Assembly: GCA_017308235.1 (NCBI GenBank)
Contig: JAFKFL010000007.1
Coordinates: 310,001 to 374,000, forward strand
Direction: 5' to 3'
DNA length: 64,000 bases
From: Alphaproteobacteria bacterium
GTDB taxonomy: Bacteria > Pseudomonadota > Alphaproteobacteria > Reyranellales > Reyranellaceae
In this document: in pieces, positions 8,023 to 19,656 of the stretch
How positions within the stretch are numbered: position 1 is the stretch's first letter
How the letters are laid out: every line of letters begins with the position of its first letter
The notes under the pieces: generated by a model
The model's database searches: none
What the model was told of the DNA's origin: nothing
What the model saw: only the letters and a program-made list of their open reading frames with translations
Program-made: the position numbers and the translations under genes

Positions 8023-10206
8023 ATGGCCGAGTTTCTCCTCGAGCTTTTGAGTGAAGAGATTCCGGCGCGCATGCAGGCGCGCGCGGCCGACGATCTCAAG
8101 CGGCTGGTGTGCGACGGGCTGAAGGCGGCGGGACTCGAGTTCGGCGACGCGCGCGCGTTCGCGACGCCGCGGCGGCTTGCACTGGTGGTCGAGGGGCTGC
8201 CGACCGCACGTGCCGATGTGAGCGAAGAGAAGCGCGGGCCGCGTGTCGGCGCACCCGAGCAGGCGATCCAGGGTTTCCTGAAGGGCGCGGGTCTTTCCTC
8301 GCTCGACCAGGCCGAGAAGCGCGACACGGGCAAGGGCGAGTTCTGGTTCGCTGTCATCCGCAAGAAGGGCGGGCCGACCGCCGAAGCGCTGCCCGGCATC
8401 ATCGACGCGGCGATGAAGGCGCTGCCCTGGCCCAAGTCGATGAAGTGGGGCAGCGGCACGATGCAGTGGGTGCGCCCTCTGCAGTCGATCCTCGCGCTGT
8501 TCGACGGCAAGGTGCTGGCGGGCGAGATCTCGCCGGGCGGCCGGATGGCGCCGATCAAATTCGGCGACACCACGCGCGGCCATCGCTTCTTGAGCAAGGG
8601 CGAGATCAAAGCCGCGAGCTTTGCCGACTATGCCGCCAAGCTCAGGGTGGCGCATGTCATGCTCGATCCTGCCGAGCGCAAGAAGATCATTCTCGAGGGC
8701 GCCGAGCGGCTGAGTCGTGAAGCGCAAGTGGCATTGAAGGCGGACGAGGCGTTGCTCGACGAAGTCGCCGGCCTCGTAGAATGGCCGGTGCCGTTGCTGG
8801 GCACGATCGATGCCCAGTTCATGGATGTGCCATCCGAAGTACTGATCACCTCCATGAAGGCTCATCAGCGCTACTTCGCCACGACGAAGAGCGACGGCGT
8901 GCTCGCCAATCGCTTTGTCGTGGTTGCCAACAACGTGGCGCGCGACGGCGGCACGACGATCGTCGACGGCAACGAGCGCGTGCTGCGCTCGCGGCTTTCC
9001 GACGCCAAGTTCTTCTGGGATCAGGACCGCAAGGTACGGCTCGAGGAACGGCTGCCGGCGCTGAAGAACGTCGTGTTCCATGCCAAGCTCGGCACACAGG
9101 CCGATCGCGTGCAGCGGATCGCGGCACTCGCGACGGCACTCGCCGATCATATTCCCGGCAGCAACAAGGCCGAGATCATGATGGCGGCGGAGCTCTGCAA
9201 GGCCGATCTTGTGACCGGCATGGTGGGCGAGTTCCCCGAGCTGCAGGGCATCATGGGCCGCTACTATGCGCGGGGTGAGAAGTTGCCTGATGCGGTGGCC
9301 GAGGCAATCGGCGATCACTACGCGCCGGCCGGTCCCAACGATCGGTGTCCATCGGCGCCCGTGTCGATCGCGGTCGCGCTCGCCGACAAGCTCGATGCGC
9401 TGGTGTCCTTTTGGAGCATCGGTGAGAAGCCGACCGGCTCGCGCGATCCCTACGCGCTGCGCCGCGCAGCCCTCGGCGTCATCCGGTTGATTACGGAGAA
9501 TAATGTTCGGTTACCTCTAGGTAGCGTTCTTGACAGAGGCTTTGCCGCCGCCAGCTTGGATCAGTTTCAATGGGAACAGGAGCGGCGTCGAGCCACGGGT
9601 GAAGATCCCACCATGGCCCACGGGATGTCGACGCAATCCTACGGCAGTGACGATCGAGATGTTCGTAGCGTTGAGTTGCTCGCCTTCTTTGCTGACCGCT
9701 TGAAAGTGCAGATGCGCGAGCAGGGCGTGCGGCATGACATCGTCGATGCGGTGTTCGCGCTGGGTGGCGAGGACGATCTCGTGCGGCTGCTGGCGCGGGT
9801 GGAAGCGCTGCAGTCTTTCCTTGGGACTGACGCAGGTAAGAATCTGCTCACCGCCTATGGCCGCGCGGCCAATATCGTGCGCGCCGAGGAGAAGAAAGAG
9901 AAAGGACTTGCGGCAAAGATTGCCGGTGCGCCCGATGCTGCGCTGCTGGAACAAGCGGAGGAAAAGAACGTTGCCTCGGCACTGGCCGATCTGGAACGAA
10001 CCGTGAAGCCGGCACTGCAACGAGAGGATTTTTCGGGCGCCATGAAGGCATTCGCCGGCTTGCGCGCGCCGATCGACGCATTTTTCGACAAAGTCACAGT
10101 GAACATACTGGACAAGCCGGCGCTGCGACTGAACAGGTTGAAGCTGCTCAACCAGATACGCGCCGCCATGGATTCGGTGGCAGATTTTTCGAGGATCGAG
10201 GGCTGA
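8023..10206 (+). CDS. glyS: glycine--tRNA ligase beta subunit
   Basis: A 727-residue beta subunit of tetrameric glycyl-tRNA synthetase, which binds the tRNA. It is longer than the 689 residues of E. coli. The ATG at 8023 is two bases after the glyQ stop. The N-terminal LLELLSEEIPARMQ, central GEFPELQGIMGRYYA and DKLDALVSFWSIGEKPTGSRDPYALRRAALG are family signatures; a DALR-like anticodon-binding domain ends the protein. Between about residues 490 and 545 is an extra hydrophilic stretch (MAHGMSTQSYG) of lower GC than its surroundings; it keeps frame and appears to be a lineage-specific insertion. ppdK follows after four bases. Confidence 0.97.
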   Translation: MAEFLLELLSEEIPARMQARAADDLKRLVCDGLKAAGLEFGDARAFATPRRLALVVEGLPTARADVSEEKRGPRVGAPEQAIQGFLKGAGLSSLDQAEKRDTGKGEFWFAVIRKKGGPTAEALPGIIDAAMKALPWPKSMKWGSGTMQWVRPLQSILALFDGKVLAGEISPGGRMAPIKFGDTTRGHRFLSKGEIKAASFADYAAKLRVAHVMLDPAERKKIILEGAERLSREAQVALKADEALLDEVAGLVEWPVPLLGTIDAQFMDVPSEVLITSMKAHQRYFATTKSDGVLANRFVVVANNVARDGGTTIVDGNERVLRSRLSDAKFFWDQDRKVRLEERLPALKNVVFHAKLGTQADRVQRIAALATALADHIPGSNKAEIMMAAELCKADLVTGMVGEFPELQGIMGRYYARGEKLPDAVAEAIGDHYAPAGPNDRCPSAPVSIAVALADKLDALVSFWSIGEKPTGSRDPYALRRAALGVIRLITENNVRLPLGSVLDRGFAAASLDQFQWEQERRRATGEDPTMAHGMSTQSYGSDDRDVRSVELLAFFADRLKVQMREQGVRHDIVDAVFALGGEDDLVRLLARVEALQSFLGTDAGKNLLTAYGRAANIVRAEEKKEKGLAAKIAGAPDAALLEQAEEKNVASALADLERTVKPALQREDFSGAMKAFAGLRAPIDAFFDKVTVNILDKPALRLNRLKLLNQIRAAMDSVADFSRIEG

Positions 10207-10210
10207 CGAG

Positions 10211-12909
<2,699 letters not shown>

Positions 12910-12913
<4 letters not shown>

Positions 12914-13848
12914 CCCTCGCCGCGCTGCAGCCGGGTGGCGGCGGCAAGCGCGCCCTGGCCCAGGCTCTCGCGCGGATGGAGCGCGATTCCGAGTCGGCGG
13001 CGGCTCAGGCGCTGCTCGACGAAGCGTGGCGCCAGCCGCGGGCGCAGGTCGTGGGCATCACCGGCCCGCCGGGCGTCGGCAAATCTTCGCTCTGTGCGGC
13101 GCTGGTCGCAGCCTGGCGCAAAGCGGGCCTCACCGTCGGCGTGATCGCGGTCGATCCGTCCTCCAAGGCAAGCGGCGGCGCGCTTTTAGGCGATCGCGTG
13201 CGCATCGTCACCGACGCTACCGATGACGGCAGCTTCGTGCGCTCGATGGCGGCGCGCGATCGGCTGGGCGGGCTCGCCGACCAGACGCTCGCCGCCATGG
13301 TGGTGATGCGCGCTCTGTTCGACCGCGTCCTGATCGAGACGGTGGGCGTCGGCCAATCCGAAACAGACGTTGCGGGCGTGGCCGACACCGTCCTGTTCTG
13401 CGTCCAGCCCGGTTCGGGCGATTCGCTGCAGTTCATGAAGGCCGGCATCGTCGAGATCCCGCACTTGATCGCCGTCACCAAGGCCGACATCGGCGCCGCG
13501 GCCGAGCGGGCGCGGCGGGATGTGGCGGGCGCCCTCTCGCTCGGCGGCAGCGAGCCGCGCGACTGGCCGCTCAGGACACTTGCGGTTTCGTCGCGCAGCG
13601 GCGCAGGCATCGAGGAGCTGATGGCCGCACTCGAGGCGCATCGCGCGCATTTGGCAGAGGAGGGCCGGCTTGCCATCGCCCGCCACCGCCAGAGCGAGGG
13701 CTGGGTGCGCGAAGCGCTACGCGATCGCTACGGAACACGCGGCCTTGAAAGACTCGCCGCACTTGGCTTGGATGCGTCGCTGCCGGCAGGCGGGCAGCCG
13801 TTCGAGCGCCTGCGCGTGTTGAGCACTGCTTTGGAGAAACCGCGATGA
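12910..13848 (+). CDS. meaB: MeaB/ArgK family GTPase (methylmalonyl-CoA mutase chaperone)
   Basis: A 312-residue G3E-type GTPase of the MeaB family, which protects and reloads B12-dependent acyl-CoA mutases. The ATG overlaps the ppdK stop (ATGA), showing translational coupling. The P-loop GPPGVGKSS lies at residues 52-60, the switch region is DPSSKASGGALLGDR, the Walker B region is VLIETVGVGQSETDV, and the base-specifying motif is TKAD. The C-terminal dimerisation arm is present but short. No mutase gene is in this window, so the client must be elsewhere. The HIT gene follows with another ATGA overlap. Confidence 0.95.
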
Positions 13849-14270
13849 CCCATCCCACCGACGCCGACTGCGTGTTCTGCAAGATCGTCGCGGGCAAGCT
13901 GCCCTGCTTCAAGCTGCTGGAGAACGAGACCACGATCGCTTTCATGGACATCAATCCGGTCAATCCCGGCCATGCGCTGGCCGTGGCCAAAGGTCATTGG
14001 CCGACCGTCGACGTCATTCCCGCCGACGTGCTGGCCGATGTGGCCCGCACGGCGCAGCGGGTGGCCAAGGCGGTGATGAAGGCGCTGGCGCCCGAGGGCG
14101 TCAATCTCATGCAGGCGAACGGCGTGGCGGCGGGTCAGTCCGTGCCGCACCTTCACATCCACATCATGCCGCGGCGGCGAGGCGACAACGTCTCGGTCAA
14201 CTGGACACCGGTGCCGGGCGACATGAAGGAGATCGAGGCCATTGCCAACAAGCTCAAGGCCGCGCTTTAA
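13845..14270 (+). CDS. HIT family protein
   Basis: A 141-residue histidine-triad nucleotide-binding hydrolase of the HINT/Ap4A-hydrolase type. The N terminus has DCVFCKIVAGKLPC, the zinc or structural cysteine pair of bacterial HIT proteins. The triad PHLHIHIMPR is at residues 101-110 with catalytic H104. HIT proteins cleave phosphoramidate or dinucleotide bonds in AMP derivatives; the physiological substrate is usually unknown. It starts inside the meaB stop (ATGA), so it is co-translated with meaB and ppdK. Confidence 0.95.
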   Translation: MTHPTDADCVFCKIVAGKLPCFKLLENETTIAFMDINPVNPGHALAVAKGHWPTVDVIPADVLADVARTAQRVAKAVMKALAPEGVNLMQANGVAAGQSVPHLHIHIMPRRRGDNVSVNWTPVPGDMKEIEAIANKLKAAL

Positions 14271-14296
14271 GATAGACGCCTCGAGGGTAGAGTCGG

Positions 14297-14836
14297 ATGG
14301 ATATCGAGCGGGCGGTCGTCGAGTTCGGCGCCGAAGCGGTGCTGCGCTATCGCGGCATGGCGGAGACGCGGCACGACAATGAAATCCCGGCGAGCTTCCT
14401 GCGCGGCTTCGTTGCGTCCCGCTTGCATGACCGTTTCCGTTGCCCAGTGCATGTCGACCGGCTCTATACGGCGATCGCGCTCGATCTCGGCGTGTCGATC
14501 ACGCCCGATCTGGTCACCGTGCTGGGGACCGGCCGCGCCGATGTGGCGCTTTACGCAGAGGGCCGTCCCTCCGCCCTGATCGCGCTCGAGATCTTCGACG
14601 CGGTCACGCCCCTGCCTTCGGTCGGCTCGGCCATCGACAAGATGCAGATCCTGGCGCGGCTTGGAGATCTGCGTGTCCTGATCGGCCTGATGGTCTGCCC
14701 GATCGTCGTCTCGCTCGAGGCGCGGATCGAGAGGATCCACGATGCCTTCGGCGGCAACATGTTCGTGGGCGAGCGGCAGCTCTCGCGCGACCAGCAGTGG
14801 CAGTGGTGCTTCGCCTGCGCTTCGGCGCTGCCGTGA
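14297..14836 (+). CDS. hypothetical protein in the ppdK-NiCoT operon
   Basis: A 179-residue soluble protein of unknown function, starting 26 bases after the HIT gene behind a GAGGG. It has no signal peptide or membrane segment. A weak PD-(D/E)xK-like pattern is visible (GRADVALYAEG with D82, then ALIALEIFD with E98), which might mean a nuclease-like fold, but the lysine is absent and I do not assign this. Its last bases overlap the start of the nickel/cobalt permease gene (GTGA), so the two are translationally coupled and may work together. Confidence 0.7.
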   Translation: MDIERAVVEFGAEAVLRYRGMAETRHDNEIPASFLRGFVASRLHDRFRCPVHVDRLYTAIALDLGVSITPDLVTVLGTGRADVALYAEGRPSALIALEIFDAVTPLPSVGSAIDKMQILARLGDLRVLIGLMVCPIVVSLEARIERIHDAFGGNMFVGERQLSRDQQWQWCFACASALP

Positions 14837-15864
14837 CCGACCCTCGTCCCCTGCGTCCAGCGCTGTTCGCGCTCTATGGACTGCTGATCGCCGGCAATCT
14901 TGCGGCCTGGGCTTGGGCGCTGCTGGCGTTCCGTGGCCATCCGGCACTCCTGGGATCGGCCTTGCTAGCCTACGGCTTCGGCCTGCGCCATGCCGTCGAT
15001 GCCGACCATATCGCCGCGATCGACAATGTGACGCGCAAGCTTATGCAGGCCGGCCCCAATGGCGCTGGGCGGCCGCTGCTGGTGGGGTTCTTCTTCGCGC
15101 TCGGCCATTCGACGGTCGTGGCGCTCGCCGTGGCCGGCGTCGCTGCCACGGCGACGCTGCTGGCGAAGCGCTTCGAGACATTCCACGAGATCGGTTCGGT
15201 GGTGGGCACGGCGGTGTCGGGGCTGTTCCTGTTTGCGATCGCGGCCGTCAACCTCGTGATCCTGCGCGCGGTCTGGCGCACCTTCTGCCACGTGCGGCAG
15301 GGCGGACGCTACGTCGAGGAAGATTTCGATCTGCTGATGAACAGCCGCGGCCTGCTGGCTCGGCTCTTTCGACCATTGTTTCGCATGATCACGCGGAGCT
15401 GGCACATGTTCCCGCTCGGGTTCCTGTTCGGGCTGGGCTTCGACACGGCAACTGAGGTCTCGCTGCTGGGTATCGCCGCAAGCGAGACGGCCAAGGGGCT
15501 GTCGATGTGGTCGATCCTGGTGTTTCCGGCGCTGTTCGCGGCGGGCATGACGCTGGTGGACACGACCGACGGCGTGCTGATGCTGGGCGCCTATCGATGG
15601 GCGTTCGTGAAGCCGCTGCGCAAGCTCTACTACAACCTGGTCATCACATCAGCGTCGGTCGTGATCGCGGTGCTGATCGGCGGCATCGAACTGCTCGGCC
15701 TGCTGGCCGACCATCTCGGTCTCGATGGCCGGTTCTGGGCCATCGCCCAGGCCGCCGGCGCGCATCTCAACGAAGTCGGCCTGCTTGTCGTTGGCCTCCT
15801 GGTCGCGACCTGGCTGGGGTCGGTCGCCCTCTGGCGATACAAGCGCCTCGACGAGGCCGAGTGA
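14833..15864 (+). CDS. HoxN/HupN/NixA family nickel/cobalt transporter
   Basis: A 343-residue NiCoT permease with about eight membrane segments that imports Ni2+ or Co2+. The GTG at 14833 overlaps the preceding stop. The helix-II signature H-x4-D-H is present (HAVDADHIAAIDN, H53 to H59), and the second family signature appears as GFLFGLGFDTATEVSLLG. A cytoplasmic loop rich in basic and acidic residues separates the halves. There is no leader, so no cobalamin or nickel riboswitch can precede it directly. The metal cannot be told from sequence; MeaB in the same operon hints at B12 and cobalt. Confidence 0.95.
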   Translation: MTDPRPLRPALFALYGLLIAGNLAAWAWALLAFRGHPALLGSALLAYGFGLRHAVDADHIAAIDNVTRKLMQAGPNGAGRPLLVGFFFALGHSTVVALAVAGVAATATLLAKRFETFHEIGSVVGTAVSGLFLFAIAAVNLVILRAVWRTFCHVRQGGRYVEEDFDLLMNSRGLLARLFRPLFRMITRSWHMFPLGFLFGLGFDTATEVSLLGIAASETAKGLSMWSILVFPALFAAGMTLVDTTDGVLMLGAYRWAFVKPLRKLYYNLVITSASVVIAVLIGGIELLGLLADHLGLDGRFWAIAQAAGAHLNEVGLLVVGLLVATWLGSVALWRYKRLDEAE

Positions 15865-15876
15865 AAGGCGAGCCCG

Positions 15877-16836
15877 TTACGCGGCGGCCATTGAACGGCC
15901 ACCGCCGGGCAGGCTGAACCACTCGCGCTCGTCCTGCCGGAAGCGGTCGCGGATATAGTCGATCACGGCACGGATGCGTGCGCCCTTGTTCGTCTCCTCG
16001 TGGCTCACCAGCCAGATGTCGCGGCTGATGTTCAGCTCGATCGGCGCGGGAACCAGGTTCGACGACTTGGTGACGTAGTTGGGGAACACGGAGATCCCGT
16101 AACCCACACGCACCGCCTCGATCGCCGCGTACGAAGAGTTGGTGCGCAGGACGATGTTGTGGCAGCGCTCCACGATCTCCGTCCACGGCCTCATCGTCTG
16201 CAGATTGTGCAGCGTGGTGTGGTCGACGATATGATGCTCGCGCATATCCTCGAGCCGCTGCGGCAACCCAAACTCCTCGACGTAGTTGCGGGCGGCGAAG
16301 ATCGACATGCCGAACTGGCCGACGCGGGCGGCGACGAGCTGATTGGACGTCGGCCGGAAGAAGCGGATGGCGAGGTCGGCCTGGCGTGTCGCGAGATCGA
16401 GCACGGCATCGCCCGCGATCACCTGCACCACGATATCCGGGTGGGCCTTGCGCAGGTCACTGAGGCGGGGCACCAGATAATTCGCGGCGATACCTTCCGT
16501 GGCTGCAACGCGCACCACGCCCGCCATTTCGCGGTCGAGGCCGGCCAGATGGCGTTCGATCGAGGTGGCGTTGACCAGCATCGACTCGGCCTGCGTGAGC
16601 ACGCCGCGCGCCGCCGGGGTGACCTCCATGCCGTGACGATGGCGGTCGAACAACTTGGCGCCCAGCCGTCGCTCGAGCGCCTGGATTCGACGACCTACGG
16701 TTGTCTGCTTGGTGTTGAGCTGGGTGGCTGCCGCACTGAAGCTGCCGGTCTTGGCGACGGCCAGGAAGAACCGGACGTCGTCCCAGTCGCCGAGGATGTT
16801 CGGCACCTTGCTCTTACGAGGGGAACTAATCGCCAT
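15877..16836 (-). CDS. LysR family transcriptional regulator
   Basis: A 319-residue LysR regulator. Residues about 17-76 are the winged helix-turn-helix (WDDVRFFLAVAKTGSFSAAA, then TKQTTVGRRIQALERRLG); residues about 105-300 are the periplasmic-binding-protein-like effector domain. It resembles the subgroup that acts through a short DIRF-type motif (DLAIRFFRPTS). The ATG at 16836 has no obvious Shine-Dalgarno site. It is convergent with the nickel/cobalt permease and divergent from the membrane/nucleotidyltransferase gene at 17064, whose promoter it may control. Confidence 0.95.
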   Translation of the reverse strand: MAISSPRKSKVPNILGDWDDVRFFLAVAKTGSFSAAATQLNTKQTTVGRRIQALERRLGAKLFDRHRHGMEVTPAARGVLTQAESMLVNATSIERHLAGLDREMAGVVRVAATEGIAANYLVPRLSDLRKAHPDIVVQVIAGDAVLDLATRQADLAIRFFRPTSNQLVAARVGQFGMSIFAARNYVEEFGLPQRLEDMREHHIVDHTTLHNLQTMRPWTEIVERCHNIVLRTNSSYAAIEAVRVGYGISVFPNYVTKSSNLVPAPIELNISRDIWLVSHEETNKGARIRAVIDYIRDRFRQDEREWFSLPGGGRSMAAA

Positions 16837-17019
16837 AGTAACAATCGATACAATAGGTCTTGGGCCAGTACATTTACTTTGAGAATGGCATATGCTTTAT
16901 CCTACATCATTGCCTGTTGAATGTCGTTTTATGTCTCGTTTGTAGGGCTCTAGGCGACTTCTTTCAGTCCCCGGTTATCTTCATAACTGCCTGTATCTAG
17001 TCCTCGTATTCGTTAGTCA

Positions 17020-17047
17020 ATCAATCTGTAGTGATTTTTCGATTGAT
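17020..17047. promoter_or_regulatory. inverted repeat upstream of the membrane/nucleotidyltransferase gene
   Basis: ATCAATC (17020-17026) and GATTGAT (17041-17047) form a seven-base inverted repeat with a 14-base spacer, ending 16 bases before the GTG at 17064. The 227-base gap between the LysR gene and this start is AT-rich compared with its surroundings and holds no gene. A regulator-binding role, possibly for LysR, is an inference. Confidence 0.3.
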
Positions 17048-17063
17048 GGACGAAGCGGGGTAA

Positions 17064-18362
17064 GTGGTGGCCGTGTTCAGCGCGGACAGCAAATCGACAG
17101 GCGTCTCGGCCGTGACGGGCAAAATCGGCCGATACGTGCGCAGTCCTTCGACGCGCATGGGCGCTTTCGCTGGCCTGATTTTCTATCTCAGCTATGCATA
17201 TGCGCACAACAGCGGAGCCAATCCTGCACTGATTGGCGTGTCGCTGTTCATCGCCGTTTTCCTTCCGAACTATGCCAAACTCAGCAACAAGGCTGAGCTC
17301 TGGGCCAACAATCGCTTCGGCTTCGTGACGGCTGGCCGGCTCGGCCGGTTCCTCCCCCAGTATATTTTCAACCTGGCCGCGTTCTGGGTGATGTTGTTGG
17401 GCGGTGCGCTCAACAAGGCGGGTATGGCGTCCGTCGGGGGTGCGGCCGGCGCTGCACTCGTGACGACGCTCGCTTCCCAGGGTGCCCAGTATCTTGCGCT
17501 CTTCCTTTATCAGCGCGGCATTGGCGACGCCAATCGCAACGTCCTGGTCGGCATTGCGGCGAATCTGATCTTGGCGGCATTGGGTACCGCCGGCATCCCG
17601 CTCGCTCGGGAAGCCTTCCTGGCGGCTGGCTTCCTGCTGGGCATCGTCTTTTTTGGCATCGGGTTCTTGTCGGATCTGCGCTCCAAGCTCGCCCCCAAGG
17701 GCGGGATCGGCCTGTACTTTGGCACCTACAATCCGTTTCACAACACACATCTTGCCATCGTGCGCCGCGCCATGCAGGAGCGCCGGCTCGACAAGATCAT
17801 CATCCATCCGACGCTGGTGCCGCGGGCTCATGCCGAAGCCTTCCGCAAGGGCGAGATCCATGTCGCGCGGCTCGAGAACGGCTTCCAGATCTACGACAAG
17901 ACGGACAAAGCCGACGTCAATGTCGACTACTTTCCGACCGGCCGCATGTTCTTGCCGCCGGAAACGCGCAAGGCGCTGATCGAGCTTGCGGTCGCGGAAG
18001 CGGGAATGGCCGGCAAGGTCGAGGTTGCGTTCATGCGTGAGACCTACGATACCCGCGGGTTCCAGGGCGTGATCGCAGCCATCAAGAAGGCGTACCCGGG
18101 CGTGCGCCTGCACGGCCTGCACGGCACCGACTACGGCGGGATGCTGGTGCGTCAAATCTATGACGAGTGTGGGTGGATTTATCCGTGGCGCATCCTACGG
18201 CGTGACAATGTCTCGGCAACCGCGATCCGTAGGGGTGAGAAGGGTATGACTTCGGGTGTGGTGACCGACGTTCTCACACAATTGTCCGCCAACGTTCCGG
18301 TAGTAGTTGCTGGGGGCCGACGGTTCCGGAACGACAATGGCGTACTCACCGAGGGGGTGTAG
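17064..18362 (+). CDS. membrane protein fused to a cytidylyltransferase/NMNAT-like nucleotidyltransferase
   Basis: A 432-residue two-domain protein. Residues about 30-205 hold five or six hydrophobic segments. Residues about 215-432 are a nucleotidyltransferase of the HxGH superfamily: GTYNPFHNTH at 220-229 is the ATP/CTP-binding motif and NVSATAIRRG (V383-R389) is the matching IS-x-T-x-x-R motif of NadD and related enzymes. It would transfer AMP or CMP to a phosphorylated substrate at the membrane; the substrate is unknown. Start is GTG at 17064 or 17067, with GCGGGG upstream. Two GNAT-like genes follow directly. I know of no characterised protein with this arrangement. Confidence 0.75.
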   Translation: MVAVFSADSKSTGVSAVTGKIGRYVRSPSTRMGAFAGLIFYLSYAYAHNSGANPALIGVSLFIAVFLPNYAKLSNKAELWANNRFGFVTAGRLGRFLPQYIFNLAAFWVMLLGGALNKAGMASVGGAAGAALVTTLASQGAQYLALFLYQRGIGDANRNVLVGIAANLILAALGTAGIPLAREAFLAAGFLLGIVFFGIGFLSDLRSKLAPKGGIGLYFGTYNPFHNTHLAIVRRAMQERRLDKIIIHPTLVPRAHAEAFRKGEIHVARLENGFQIYDKTDKADVNVDYFPTGRMFLPPETRKALIELAVAEAGMAGKVEVAFMRETYDTRGFQGVIAAIKKAYPGVRLHGLHGTDYGGMLVRQIYDECGWIYPWRILRRDNVSATAIRRGEKGMTSGVVTDVLTQLSANVPVVVAGGRRFRNDNGVLTEGV

Positions 18363-19007
18363 ATGACTGGGCTTATTTCGACAGCAATCCCGAATCGCCC
18401 GGATGTAACCATCAAGCTTGCGTCGACATCGGATGAGCTGATGCAGTGCTTTATGTTGCGTGCCGCAGTCTACATAGGCGAGCAGCATTGTCCCTACTGG
18501 GAGGAGTTCGACGGCAACGACTACTCCGCCAGCCACATCATCCTTCACGTGAACGGCGAGCCGGCGGCGAGCATGCGGCTGCGCTGGTTCTCGGGTTTCG
18601 TCAAATTCGAGCGCGCCGTCTTCCTGAAGCGCTATCGCACCATGGGCCTTTTCCTGCCGCTTCTGTCCTGGGCGAAGGAACTGGCGCGCAAGAAGGGGTA
18701 TTCGAAAGTGGTGCTGCATTCCCAGCATCGACTGTGGAAGCTCATGGAGCGTGGCGGTTACCGCAAGCTCGACAACGCCGTGTTCCATTTCTCCGATCAC
18801 GAGTACGCCACGTTCGTTTGCGATCTCGAGGTCGATGAGACGAACCGTCCGACCGTCCGCACCAATCCGATGGTGCTCAACCGGCCGGAAGACCAGCTTG
18901 ACCAACCCGGCATTCTCGAGCGGTCGATGGAACGCACGCCGACAAATCCGCACGCAGAACGAACAAGACATCGGGAAGCAGTGACTGACAGGTCTCGGGC
19001 ACATTGA
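18363..19007 (+). CDS. GNAT-like N-acyltransferase, first of two
   Basis: A 214-residue protein whose ATG directly abuts the stop of the membrane/nucleotidyltransferase gene, behind GAGGGGG. Residues about 28-130 read as a GNAT fold (RAAVYIGEQHCP, EEFDGNDYSASHI, GEPAASMRLRWF). The usual RxxGxG/A acyl-CoA loop appears only as KRYRTMGLFLP, so it is degenerate. It is clearly paralogous to the next gene (shared EEFDG.D..A.HI...GEP...RLRWF). The last 50 residues are hydrophilic and unlike the paralogue. Acyl transfer to an amine is the likely reaction; the substrate is unknown. Confidence 0.75.
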   Translation: MTGLISTAIPNRPDVTIKLASTSDELMQCFMLRAAVYIGEQHCPYWEEFDGNDYSASHIILHVNGEPAASMRLRWFSGFVKFERAVFLKRYRTMGLFLPLLSWAKELARKKGYSKVVLHSQHRLWKLMERGGYRKLDNAVFHFSDHEYATFVCDLEVDETNRPTVRTNPMVLNRPEDQLDQPGILERSMERTPTNPHAERTRHREAVTDRSRAH

Positions 19008-19018
19008 AGGGGGATGAC

Positions 19019-19579
19019 ATGTCTAGATTGACCGTCGACGGTGAGCCCGTTGTCACTAAACTGGCGATGCGGATGGAGGATTCGCTGCAGGCCTTTGCCG
19101 TGCGCTCGGCTTGCTTCATCGGCGAGCTCGATGTGCCGTTCTCCGAGGAGTTCGATGGCCACGATTTCGGCGCCACCCACATCGTCGCCTATATCGGCGA
19201 GGAGCCCGTGGGTGCAGTGCGGTTACGCTGGTTCCAATCCTTCGCGATGCCCGAGCGGCTGGCGGTGATCCAGCGCTTCCGTGGCCACAATATCGGCAGC
19301 GTGCTGCTGGAGCGCTGCCGACTGCAGGCGATGAGCCGCGGCTGCAACATGCTCTATTGCCAGGCCCTGCCGCGCGATGTCGGCTACTGGGAGAAGCAGG
19401 GCTGGCGTCGCCTGGTGCCCGAAGAAGAGGGTGCGCAGCCCAAGCGCATCGTGGCGATGGTCAAGGCGGTGGATCCCAACAAGCCGCTGCCCGAGATCGA
19501 GGCGCCCGAAGCGGTCGTTCTGCGCCGCGAGGCCCAGCTCGACTCCACCGGCATGCCGCATGGCACCGTCTCGAACTGA
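19019..19579 (+). CDS. GNAT-like N-acyltransferase, second of two
   Basis: A 186-residue GNAT protein. I choose the ATG at 19019, six bases after AAGGGGG, not the TTG at 19004 that overlaps the preceding gene. The motifs are RSACFIGELDVPFSEEFDG, ATHIVAYIGEEPVGAVRLRWF and the acetyl-CoA loop QRFRGHNIGSVLLERC, where R-G-H-N-I-G matches RxxGxG. The core therefore looks more canonical than in its upstream paralogue. A C-terminal tail of about 45 residues is rich in Glu/Pro. The pair follows the membrane/nucleotidyltransferase gene in what looks like a single operon. Confidence 0.8.
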   Translation: MSRLTVDGEPVVTKLAMRMEDSLQAFAVRSACFIGELDVPFSEEFDGHDFGATHIVAYIGEEPVGAVRLRWFQSFAMPERLAVIQRFRGHNIGSVLLERCRLQAMSRGCNMLYCQALPRDVGYWEKQGWRRLVPEEEGAQPKRIVAMVKAVDPNKPLPEIEAPEAVVLRREAQLDSTGMPHGTVSN

Positions 19580-19656
19580 AGACGGCAGACGCGCAGCGTG
19601 ACACCGGCTAGACTGTCGCCGGGGTAACGGGAAGTCCATGTCGTGCGGGAGCGTGG

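Noticed and set aside
14780..14840. Cobalamin or nickel riboswitch for the NiCoT gene
   Set aside because: The gene overlaps the preceding coding sequence, leaving no leader.
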